Below are positions 55,734 through 64,000 of a stretch of 64,000 bases of DNA, in pieces. Each line of letters starts with the position of its first letter. The first letter of the stretch is position 1. Position numbers and translations under genes: made by a program. The stretch spans positions 4,836,001 to 4,900,000 of the forward strand of contig OX637410.1 in the NCBI GenBank assembly GCA_951799425.1. Reading direction: 5' to 3'. The stretch comes from Ilex aquifolium (taxonomy: Eukaryota; Streptophyta; Magnoliopsida; Aquifoliales; Aquifoliaceae). The notes under the pieces are model-generated. The model did no database searches. It was given only the letters and a program-made list of their open reading frames with translations, and was not told the DNA's origin.

Positions 55734-56426
55734 GCTTGCTAAGCTTTAAGACACTCTATCTAGTTCTTTTATGTCTGTCAGTCACAAAGACGATTGAAGC
55801 TAACTCACATATATGATCATTAATTTATAAAAAATACGAGACCATACGGGCAAAAAATACACAAAATATGAAACAACATACACAAAATATGAACTGTAGT
55901 TCTCACCCCCAACCTAAACTGAACATTGTCCCCAATGTTTCGAATTTACCAGTGTATGGATTTTGGAAATGAGGTTGTAAGGTAGAGATCTATTCATCCG
56001 CTAAAACCTACAAATAAAAATACACAAATTAATCATCTTTGCACAGATCTGGGTTTCAGGTAGGATGGAAATCCTTGTGTGTGAGTGCGAACAGGAGTAG
56101 AACACCCGTGAGCAAATACAAGATTAAAATGCAAAGCATGAAGTAAAGGATTGTGTCTGTGGAGTGTGTAGTCATTAGTTTGCAAGGGGTGGGTCGTTTA
56201 TCACATAACAGCGAAGAAGAAGAAAAGAAAGGAATAAGAGGGAGAAGAAGAGGGGGGGCCAACAGCGGCGAATGGGAAAAAAGAGGAAAAGGGGGTGGGG
56301 GTCTTATAAAGGAATCCCAACGGGTCGGGTTGGGTCAAATTTTTCCTGACCCGACCCCTTTTTTTGTCGACAGGCGCGAATCTCGAAGGAATATTCTGAA
56401 TCCATTAAAAGAATGGTTTCCACATT
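55734..56426 (-). promoter_or_regulatory. Long spacer between pol and the small ORF of element D
   Basis: Near the small ORF it has the internal polypurine tract (reverse of 55904-55918: tttaggttgggggtg) and a tttgtag intron-end-like site (reverse, about 56008-56014), as in B and F. Unlike them it carries about 350 extra bp (about 56060-56410). This holds a hairpin (arms 56327-56337 and 56347-56357, one mismatch), a TATA-like TTTATAAGAC (reverse of 56302-56311) and a pyrimidine-rich stretch on the minus strand (56180-56300). The extra part resembles a promoter plus leader; its origin is unknown. Confidence 0.45.
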
Positions 56427-57230
56427 TTAAACAAAATTTTCCAAGAATGGTTTCAAACGCTGGCCATTGACAGTAAAAATATTACCGTTTGATGGGTTTT
56501 CCACTTCCACTGATCTATGAACAAACACCTGTTTGACAATGTAAGGTTCAGTCCATCTTGATCTTAACTTACCAGGAAAAAGATGGAGCCTTGAATTATA
56601 TAACAGGACTTTTTGAGATGGTTCAAAAGACTTCCGCAAAATATTCTTGTCATGAAAAATTTTCATTCTGGACTTAGCAATCTTAGCATTCTCATATGCT
56701 TCATTTCTCAACTCTTCCAATTCATTAATCTGCAGTTTTCTTGAGAGTCCAACTTTGTCTAGGTCAAAGTTCATTGCTTTAATGGCCCAGTATGCTCTGT
56801 GTTCCAATTCCACAGGTAGATGACAAGGCTTACCATAGACTAATCGATAGGGAGACATGCCCAAAATTGTTTTGAAAGCAGTGTGATATGCCCAGAGTGC
56901 ATCAGTTAGTCTTAACGACCAATCTTTGCAGTCTGGGTTTACCGTTTTTTTCTAAAATTAGTTTGATATCTGGATTAACCAATTCTACCTATCCACTAGT
57001 CTGTGGATGATAAGGGGTTGTAATTTTGTGAAAAATCAAGTATTTTTTCATCAAGTTCCAGAATGGACGATTGCAAAAATGAGCACCCCCATCACTTATA
57101 ATGGATTTCAGAATTCTAAATCGGGACAAAATATTTTCTTTTAAAAAATTGATCACTGTTCGGTGATCATTCTTTCGGCATGGAATTGCTTCAACCCATT
57201 TGAACACATAGTCTACAGCTACTAAAATGT
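56427..57230 (-). pseudogene. Integrase catalytic core and C-terminus of element D
   Basis: After Y4 the frame continues with the VFKWVEAIPCRKNDHRTV segment, the second catalytic Asp (ISDGGAHF) and PYHPQTSG followed by a TAG. Frame changes around 56960-56990 precede the open block 56864-56427. That block has [22 protein letters not shown], a [20 protein letters not shown]-type module and the end of pol at 56427. No chromodomain. Confidence 0.8.
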
Positions 57231-57235
57231 ATAGA

Positions 57236-59136
57236 TGAGCACATAATATTGCATATTTGAAGGCCTCATTACATGCATTTTAACTCAACTTGTGCATTTA
57301 AGTACTTAGAGTTAGTCAAAGTTGTCAATAATGTTGAATTTTCGATGTTGCAGGTAATTATATCATAAATGATGGATTTTAGAACCTTGCAACTATGTGT
57401 GGATGTGTGGTGAAGAGATGGACACATTGCATGAGGATTTGGAGACTTAAAAGTGAAAGAAATCAAGGAGGTATTGGTGTTTGGTAACATAGGCATCAGC
57501 ACCCACACCATTTTGTAGTAGTACCTCATTTTTTATACTTTTGGACCATGATCCACTTCGAATGTGAAAACGTGAAAAACATGAAAGTTGTAGATCTGGA
57601 TGTCTTCTGTATTTTGTCAAAATTTCAGCTCAATTGGACGGTTAGATCAAAAGTTATGACAATTCTACGAAAACTGGTCTGGAGCTAGCATCTCATTTTC
57701 GACCTACCAGTAGAAGGAAACAAAACCTACCGGAAACCTACCGAAAACCTATCGGTAGGTTTTTGCTATTGGAGTATAACCTACCGGTAGGTTTCCCGCG
57801 ACCTACCGGTAGGTTTTGCCCAGAATGCCCAGAACGCCTGCAACTCAAGCTCCACTTGCTTGGGGGTCCCACCTACACTTCTCCCATTTGTCCCCTGACA
57901 TCCCTTACACATTTACATGATTCCTACACCCTTGTTCAAGACTTTGGAGGCAAGGGCATTAATGAGGATGGGAGAGAAGGGGGCTGCCTGCGGAGTTGCT
58001 GGGTAGGCTGCTCCTAGCCTGTCCAAGCCATCAAATCTCTTCCCATTGATGGGAAGCCTGCACACACAAGCTAGGGGAGCCTCATGGACGAAAAATGAAG
58101 TCTCTCACACTCCATATATTCAGCATTCAACAAGTTTTGAGGGTGGCTACCTAAGCTTAGGAGTAGTTCCAAGGAAGAAGATGAATAGTGCTAGATAGAA
58201 AGCTTAGATTTTTGCATTTCTTCCACTCATTTCACTTGTAATCTTTAGTAAGGATCTTGTAAGCTTCATTATTTACTTTTAATGTCATTTATTTCAAGTG
58301 CTTTGCAATTTTAGTTAAGTATCTTAGTTTCTACCATTGTTGTGTTAAGTTTTCTTCATTTTCAAGCTTTAAAATGGGTATTGCATATTTTTCTTCATAG
58401 TTTAAGATTTCTTGCATTAAGTTAAGTTCCATGCTTTATTTCTTCATTATGTCTCTTTACATTATGCATGTCTTTCCTTTTACCATGAGTAGCTAAGTCT
58501 TTAAATTGGCTAATCCAAGGGAGACCTCCTCTTGGGTATGTCATTTCAACTCATCTTCTTTCCTCCCCTCGGTGTATGATGGTTCGGTTTGACTAGGTTG
58601 AGTGTGGACACGGTTGTGAGTCTTTGATATCTCGTAGACTTGTCACGGGTTATGCTTGGATCCTCACTTCCATCTCGTCCCGAGCTTCCCACGAATCAAT
58701 TGTTCATCTATGCACCATTGGAGGAAGGTTTCGAGTTGACTTGGCATTCCCATTAGAGTGAACCTTTTGGATTAGCCAACACTTGTTTCCCATTTCATTT
58801 TCATCACAACAAAACTCACCAAAACCAACTACAAAATTTTACACTTTTCTTTTGTTCAGCAAAATCACCTCCAGCGCACTTGAACTTTCCTTCCCTGAGG
58901 AGACGACCTTGGAATACTTTTCCAAGTAAAACACGACAAGCAAAAGTCTCTCTGCGCTTGGAGAGCATTTTTGTTCACACACGCATTTCATTCATTTCAT
59001 CATCCACCATTCTGTTGCCCCATTTCTCACATCATTCCGAGGGAGAGTGACACTCCCCTTTACACATAAGCCATTTACACATTTGAGGGTAATGTGCGGA
59101 GATTAGGGAATATACTACAACGGAAACAATCAAGCA
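57236..59136 (+). mobile_element. Solo LTR Y4 inside integrase of element D
   Basis: 1901 bp, flanked by TSD ATAGA (57231-57235, 59137-59141). Starts TGAGCACATAA, three bases shorter than Y3 at its tip, and ends CAATCAAGCA. It is homologous to Y3 throughout but has palindromes of a different core (CTACCGGTAG). Confidence 0.92.
57700..57815 (+). promoter_or_regulatory. CTACCGGTAG palindrome array of Y4
   Basis: Copies lie at about 57703 (CTACCAGTAG), 57729 and 57738 (half forms CCTACCGGAAACC and CCTACCGAAAACC), 57748 (CTATCGGTAG), 57780-57791 and 57802-57813 (both perfect CCTACCGGTAGG). In the corresponding places Y1-Y3 carry TTCCGGAA. The flanking aaacc/ggttt arms are the same as in Y1-Y3. 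Confidence 0.65.
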
Positions 59137-59141
59137 ATAGA

Positions 59142-59440
59142 TAAGCAAAGGAATGGGGGAATAGTCCCATAAAATCGATGCCCTAACAGTCAAAGATTTC
59201 AATTATCAGAATTGGGTTCAAGGGCATCATGTTTCTTTTAGAAATGCTTCCCAACTTCTGGCATCTATCACATGTTAGAAAAAAGGCATAGACATCTTTG
59301 AAAAGTGTGGGCCAATAAAATCCACACTGTAAGATTTTTGCAACGGTTTTCTTTGATGAGAAATGACCACCACATGCTTCAGAATGGTAAAATAATATTA
59401 CATGCCTGCTCTTACGCTCGGGGATGCAACGTCTTATGAT
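59142..59440 (-). pseudogene. Integrase zinc-binding domain of element D
   Basis: On the reverse strand: [32 protein letters not shown], the [20 protein letters not shown] segment and the first catalytic Asp (GIDFMG), ending where Y4 is inserted. A TAG or TAA replaces Trp before GIDF and Gln at about 59440. Confidence 0.8.
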
Positions 59441-61147
59441 CTAATCCTTACAGTACTTAAACACGTATGGATCTTCCCAAAACAAATTACAAACCTCCCT
59501 CGGAAATTTCTTTCTATCCATCAATGTAAAGGAATGAGGAAACGTACCAGTAGCAAGGAAGTTAGCAATATCAGCGTACCATGGTGTTCCCATGACTGTG
59601 AACAGTTGTTCATCAGGGAAATTTTCATTAATTGGCAGTCCATCCTCCTGAAATTCATACGTTAACCTGGATAGATGGTCTGCCACCACATTCTCAACAC
59701 CTTTCTTGTCCTTAATAATCAGATCAAACTCTTGGAGCAAGAGTATCCATCTTAAAAGCCTTGGCTTGGCATCGTTTTTTGTGAGCAAAAATTTTAACGC
59801 TCCATGGTCAGTGAATACAATAACAAAAGAACCAACAAGATAAGATTGAAATTTCTCCAGAACAAAAACTATAGCAAGCAATTCTTTTTCAGTTGTCGAA
59901 TAATTCATTTGGGCATCATTTAAAGTTTTGTTTGCATAGTAAATCACGTAGGGTTTCTTTTCTTTTCTTTGTCCCAACACAGCACCTACAACATAATCAC
60001 TAGTATCACACATTAATTCAAACGGCAGAGTCCAGTCAAGGGGTTGCATGATTGGGGCAGAAATTAACATACCTTTAAGCTTGTCAAAAGCTTTCTGGCA
60101 TGCTTCACTCCACACAAATATTACATCCTGAATCAGGAGATGACACATGGGTTTAGCTATGGTACTAAAGTCTTTTATGAATCTCCTATAGAACCCTGCA
60201 TGTCCTAGGAATGATCGGACATCCTTTACAGTCTTGGGAGCAGGCAAGTTTCCAATCAGATCTATTTTTGTCTTGTCAACTTTCATGCCTTCAGACGACA
60301 CAATGTGACTCAGGACAATGCCTGATGTTACCATGAAATGGAATTTCTCTCAATTGAGCACTAGATTAGTTTCCTTACATCTTATCAACACCTTCTCTAG
60401 GTTTGTTAGACACAAATCAAAAGAGTCACCATATACAGAGAAGTCATCCATGAACACTTCTAAAAAAATTTCAACCATGTCACTGAACAAGCTTAGCATG
60501 CATCTTTGAAATGTTGCAGGAGCGTTACAAAGTTCAAAAGGCATCCTTTTGAATGCAAAGGTGCCAAAGGGGCATGTGAACGTTGTCTTTTCCTGGTCAC
60601 TTAGTGTTATCTCTATTTGATTATACCCATGATACCCATCCAAGATACAGTAGAATTCATGACCTGTAATTCTCTCTAAAACTTGATCAAGAAAGGGGAG
60701 AGGGAAATGGTCTTTTCTAGTTACCAAATTGAGCTTTCGATAGTCTATGCACATTTGCCATCCTGTGACGACTCGAGTTGGTACTAGTTCATTGGCATCA
60801 TTTTTTACCACTATGACCCCAGATTTTTTTGGCACAACTTGGGTTGGGCTCACCCATTTGCTATCAGAGATGGAGAAGATTATCTCTGCATCTAATAGCT
60901 TAAGCACCTCAGTTCTCACAACTTCCTTCATGTGAGGGTTCAATCGTCGTTGCATTTGATGAGAGGGTTTTGAATCCTCTTCAAAGTATATAGCATGATT
61001 GCAAATTAACGAGCTTATACCTTTCAAGTCAGCGTTGGTCCACCCAATGGTGCTTTTATGGAGTTTGAGAACTTCAATCAGCTTAGACTCTTGCAAGTCT
61101 GTAAGCTTAGATGAAATTACCACTGGGTATGACTCGTCCTCTCCCAA
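59441..61147 (-). pseudogene. Reverse transcriptase-RNase H of element D, two long open blocks
   Basis: The RT block (61147-60350, 265 codons) has SPTQVVPKKSG, MCIDYRKLNLVTRKDHFPLP, DQEKTTFTCPFGTFAF and an intact catalytic FMDDFSVYG. A single TGA (about 60348) replaces a Trp codon. The next block (60334-59441, 297 codons) has [19 protein letters not shown] and RNase H motifs ([41 protein letters not shown]). It runs to the start of integrase. This is the best-preserved polymerase of the window. Confidence 0.88.
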
Positions 61148-61411
61148 GAATGCATATTTGAGGTCAAATGGGAGCGACTTTAGCTCAGACTTTGGTGGCT
61201 TGATTTTTTATGAGAGTGGCTTTGTACCACTTGATGAAAGTTTCTCAAATTTGGGTGCCCATGTTCCAACAGTGTGAGCAGGGCAATTCTTTGGGTTTTT
61301 ATCATCATCTATTGTCTCAGATGTGACAGACTCCAACCGAGAAGTTTTAATAGGGTTTTCACAAAATGTGTTATCCAGATGTTCCTATATCAGAGATTCA
61401 ATGGAATTTAT

Positions 61412-61792
61412 TTATCTTACTTCCTTGTCTTCTTCTGGGTGTTTAGCAATATTAAAAATATTCAGCTCGAGAGTCATATTCCCAAAAGTTAATTTCATGA
61501 ATCCATTCTTGCAATTGATTCGAGCATTTGAAGTTGCTAGGAATGGTCGACCAAGAATAATGGGAATTTGATTCTCTGAATGCATTGCTGGCTGAGTGTC
61601 TAGAACAATGAAGTCAACAGGGAAGACAAAGTTGTCTACTTGGACAAGTACATCTTCAACAATGCCCCTAGGAACTTTGACAGATCTGTCTGCCAACTGG
61701 AGTGTGACACAAGTAGGTTTGAGCTCACCCAGCCCCAACTGCTGGTAGACAGAGAATGGGAGCAGATTGACACTTGCCCCAAGATCGAGCAA
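61412..61792 (-). pseudogene. Aspartic protease of element D
   Basis: 126-codon open frame beginning just before DLGASVNLLPFS (active site) with GELKPTCVTLQLADRSVK, FIVLDTQ and IILGRPFLA. The active site is intact. The frame ends before RT at a stop near 61412; upstream it is out of frame with gag. Confidence 0.8.
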
Positions 61793-61869
61793 AACTTGGT
61801 CTATTCAGAAGTTTCCAATGACACAGGACACGTTTGGACACCTAGGGTCCTTGTACTTTGGAGGGATTT

Positions 61870-63281
61870 TATGTTGAAGTAAGGCACTGCCTTGTTCCAT
61901 CAAGAAAGCTCTTTTTTGGACATTTTGGCTTATCTTGATTGTGCACAAGTCTTTCAGAAACTTGGCATAAGACGGAACCTATTTGATTGCATCCAAAAGT
62001 GGGATATTGATCTTTATTTGCTTAAAAAGCTCGTAAATTTCTGGCTGGTTATTCAACTTCTATACAGCCTTGAGTCTTTGGAGAAAAGGAGCAGAAATAG
62101 GGCATGAAGGTTCTTTTTCCTTTGATGATTCTGGGTCTTGTTCAATCACAGGCTCAGGTTCAACTGGTTCAGTGCATGGAATTGACTCAGGTCTTGGCCT
62201 TGAAATCAACATGTTTCTGATTGTTTTGTCAATCACCTTGCCTCTTCTCAGTGTAGTGATTACTTGGGCTTGGTCTTGTGGGGTTTCCATGATTGAAGAT
62301 TGCCCACATGAAATTGTCCTTGTGGAGGTTTTGGTTGGGCAAGAAACTTGCCCTTCTCATGTGTGTTCATGGATTGGGTCAATTTTTGGATGTGGCTTTT
62401 GATATCCTCGAAAGACTGGGTGGTTTGTGTTTTGAAATCGGTGAAAGCCTACATGGAATGGGTGTTGTAGTTCATTTGAGTTTGCATGAACTAGTTCAGT
62501 GTGTCCTCAAGGCTCCTCTTATGCGGTGGTTAGTATGGTTGATATGCGGGAGGTCCTTGAGGTGGGGGTTGTGAATTTTGTTGTTGGTTCATGGGAGTCG
62601 GTTGTGTGTTCCTCCAACTGAAGTTCGGGTGATTCCGCCACCCTGGATTGTATGTTTCAGAATATGGGTTAGAGTAAGGCTTGTTGAAATTGGAAATAGC
62701 ATTTGTTTGTTCCAACAAAACATCTTTGAATGCCGGAATGGTCGGACACTCCCCAGTAGGGTGTCCTGTTAGCACACAAATCCCACATACTTGTTCTGTG
62801 GGAGGGCCAATATCAACTTGATATACCTTTTTCATCTCTAAAGCTTCAAGCTTTCGAGACAGAATAGACATTTTTGCTCTTAGGTCATCATCCTCTTTCA
62901 AGACATCTTACCCCCTTGGGAAGTAGATGGTTTGGCTTCAACAGTGGTAGGGGAGGTTGAGTCCCACATCTGAGAACTATCAGATATGGTGTCAAAAAAA
63001 TTGAATGCCTCCTCCAGACTTTTTCCCATAAATTCTCCTTAAGCCATCATTTCGACAAACCGACGTAGTCTAGAGGGCAAGGAGTTATAGAAAAATCCTA
63101 CCAAAGTTCGAATGTTAGGCACTTCCTCCTCTCTCACAGGGACTTCTCCTTGTCTCTCATTATTTGTCATACTATTTTCAAAAGAGTCTGCTACTGATCT
63201 AGGTGAAGATGATTCAGGCTGATTCACAGACACATAGGATTCTGCCGGCAAATTTTGATAGTGAGGAGCGTCCTCAGACAT
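61870..63281 (-). pseudogene. gag: gag of element D, capsid N-terminal half deleted
   Basis: The ATG at 63281 (MSEDAPHYQ) corresponds to the MSVKS start of B and F. After 60 codons the sequence goes straight from VPNIR to TLVGFFYNSLPS. In F these are separated by about 450 bp of capsid sequence, so the N-terminal capsid half is gone. The rest has FVEMMA, KEDDDLRAKM, a zinc knuckle CGICVLTGHPTGEC (C-x2-C-x4-H-x4-C) and a Pro/Gln-rich linker. Frame changes and stops are at about 62880, 62530 and 62290. The last open block (62290-62060) precedes the protease. Confidence 0.78.
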
Positions 63282-63375
63282 AAAAAAAAATAAAATAAAT
63301 TTATCCACAGTAAATCAAAAATATATACAAAAAGGAAGGTATTTTTACCTTTTACCTTAAAACACCTTTTATGGT

Positions 63376-63393
63376 TCCCCGGCAACAGCGCCA
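63376..63393 (-). other. Primer binding site of element D (tRNA-Asp type)
   Basis: The reverse strand reads TGGCGCTGTTGCCGGGGA, one mismatch from the complement of the plant tRNA-Asp 3' end; the best-kept of the three such sites here. Confidence 0.88.
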
Positions 63394-63399
63394 AAAACT

Positions 63400-64000
63400 T
63401 GACTTGATCCAAAATGTGTACACCCAAGTGCAGGCGGTCAAGCTGTAGTAATAATCCGGTTTAAGTCCGGAGTCGAATCCACAGGGAACTATTGTTGGTG
63501 ATTCGAGGTAAGCAGTGGTAGAGACCAAATGATTGTAACCCTTGAGATTTGAAGTTGTCTGGTGTATGGGATTTCCTGGACAGAATATAAGATTCTTTCC
63601 AAGAGGGTTTTCTAGACAAAATATAAGATAAGCTTAAATGTAAAAAGGGTCACTCTTTAGTTCAAGGATCAGGACCTATAGTTAATCATCTGATTTATTA
63701 TACTTGTGTTTGATAACTCAATTAACTCCTGTGTCAACAGCAAGTTAATCGGAAGATAAAGGTGGATTGTGAGAATTAAGAGCATGATTCTGATGTCTTT
63801 CTAGAAGTTTACAAGAATTTTCTGTGCCGAGACTCAACCCGTCTACAAACAAGCAAGTGTTTCTACAAGACATCCAACCATGACATTAATATTCCATTTC
63901 CATTCTTTAATTGAAGCACAATAATGGTGAAGATTGAAGGGTAGTCATGAAGATCTAGCCGGGGTACTTGCCTTGAACCGATGAGTCTTTCTATGCAAGA
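63400..64000 (-). repeat. 5' LTR of element D, U5-side part
   Basis: The reverse strand ends GGATCAAGTCA at 63400. The 601 bp visible match 47866-48466; the remainder, with the promoter, is beyond the window edge. Confidence 0.9.

Larger units (their letters stand above)
47866..64000 (-). mobile_element. Element D: Athila-like retrotransposon (family X), 5' LTR cut by window edge
   Basis: Minus strand, inserted in the LTR of E. The expected left TSD is cccat (47861-47865); the right one is outside. Order in its own direction: 5' LTR (64000 down to 63400), primer site, gag, protease, RT, RNase H, integrase, spacer, small Cys/His ORF, internal promoter, ORF2, 3' UTR, polypurine tract, 3' LTR (49731-47866). 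Solo LTRs Y4 and Y3 interrupt integrase and the Cys/His ORF. Over the first 180 bp its two LTRs differ at about a dozen sites. It has the fewest pol stops of all copies, yet gag has a large deletion. Confidence 0.92.

Noticed and set aside
63361..63400. Possible tRNA-Asp gene
   Set aside because: Only the 18-nt complement of the tRNA 3' end is present, next to an LTR; this is a primer binding site.
1..64000. Host protein-coding or RNA genes
   Set aside because: All sequence was assigned to retrotransposon LTRs or internal regions; no other conserved ORF, intron-exon structure or tRNA/rRNA was seen.

Overview
This 64 kb window is plant nuclear DNA made entirely of nested LTR retrotransposons. 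No host gene is visible. The evidence for a plant is a tRNA-Asp-type primer site in the Athila-like elements, a tRNA-Met-type site in a Tekay/Del-like chromovirus, and an extra ORF resembling the 'putative plant transposon protein' family. I cannot name the species. Every base can be assigned to an element, and eight insertions are bounded by perfect 5-bp target-site duplications (TSDs).

The oldest layer is chromovirus E (minus strand). Its pieces lie at 9285-9464 (integrase), 25338-26615 (RT/RNase H), 42613-42840 (RT), 44549-46364 (protease, gag, leader) and 46365-47865 (5' LTR). Five insertions split it: C (3' part, 5795-9284), F (9465-25332, TSD AAGAT), B (26616-42607, TSD ATATC), a solo LTR Y2 (42841-44543, TSD AATAG) and D (47866 to beyond the right edge, minus). 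These were invaded in turn. A (1-5794) sits in C. Chromovirus LTRs G1 (10433-12824) and G2 (21229-24084) sit in F. A solo LTR of the A/D family (32235-33761) and solo LTR Y1 (34201-35942) sit in B. Solo LTRs Y3 (53496-55358) and Y4 (57236-59136) sit in D.

A, B, C, D and F are Athila-like Ty3/gypsy elements in two LTR families: X (A, D, solo 32235) and Z (B, C, F). Their shared plan is LTR, tRNA-Asp primer site, gag-protease-RT-RNase H-integrase, a splice-acceptor-like site, an internal polypurine tract, a small Cys/His-rich ORF, an internal promoter, a second ORF of about 350 codons, a 1.7 kb 3' UTR, a polypurine tract and LTR. All are decayed. Many stops look like C-to-T (or G-to-A) changes in Gln, Arg or Trp codons, as expected from deamination of methylated cytosine.

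The most interesting signal is a set of short CG-centred palindromes in clusters just upstream of TATA boxes. Each family has its own core: TTCGAA in X, GTCCGGAC in Z, CTTCCGGAAG in Y, CTACCGGTAG in chromovirus E and in Y4. In X and Z the same palindrome lies upstream of both the LTR promoter and an internal TATA box about 200 bp before ORF2. The X internal array and the E leader array also share a spacer containing CAGTACTTTTG. This suggests element-specific binding sites coordinating two promoters, possibly recognised by an element-encoded protein. That role is inference; the motif pattern is visible.
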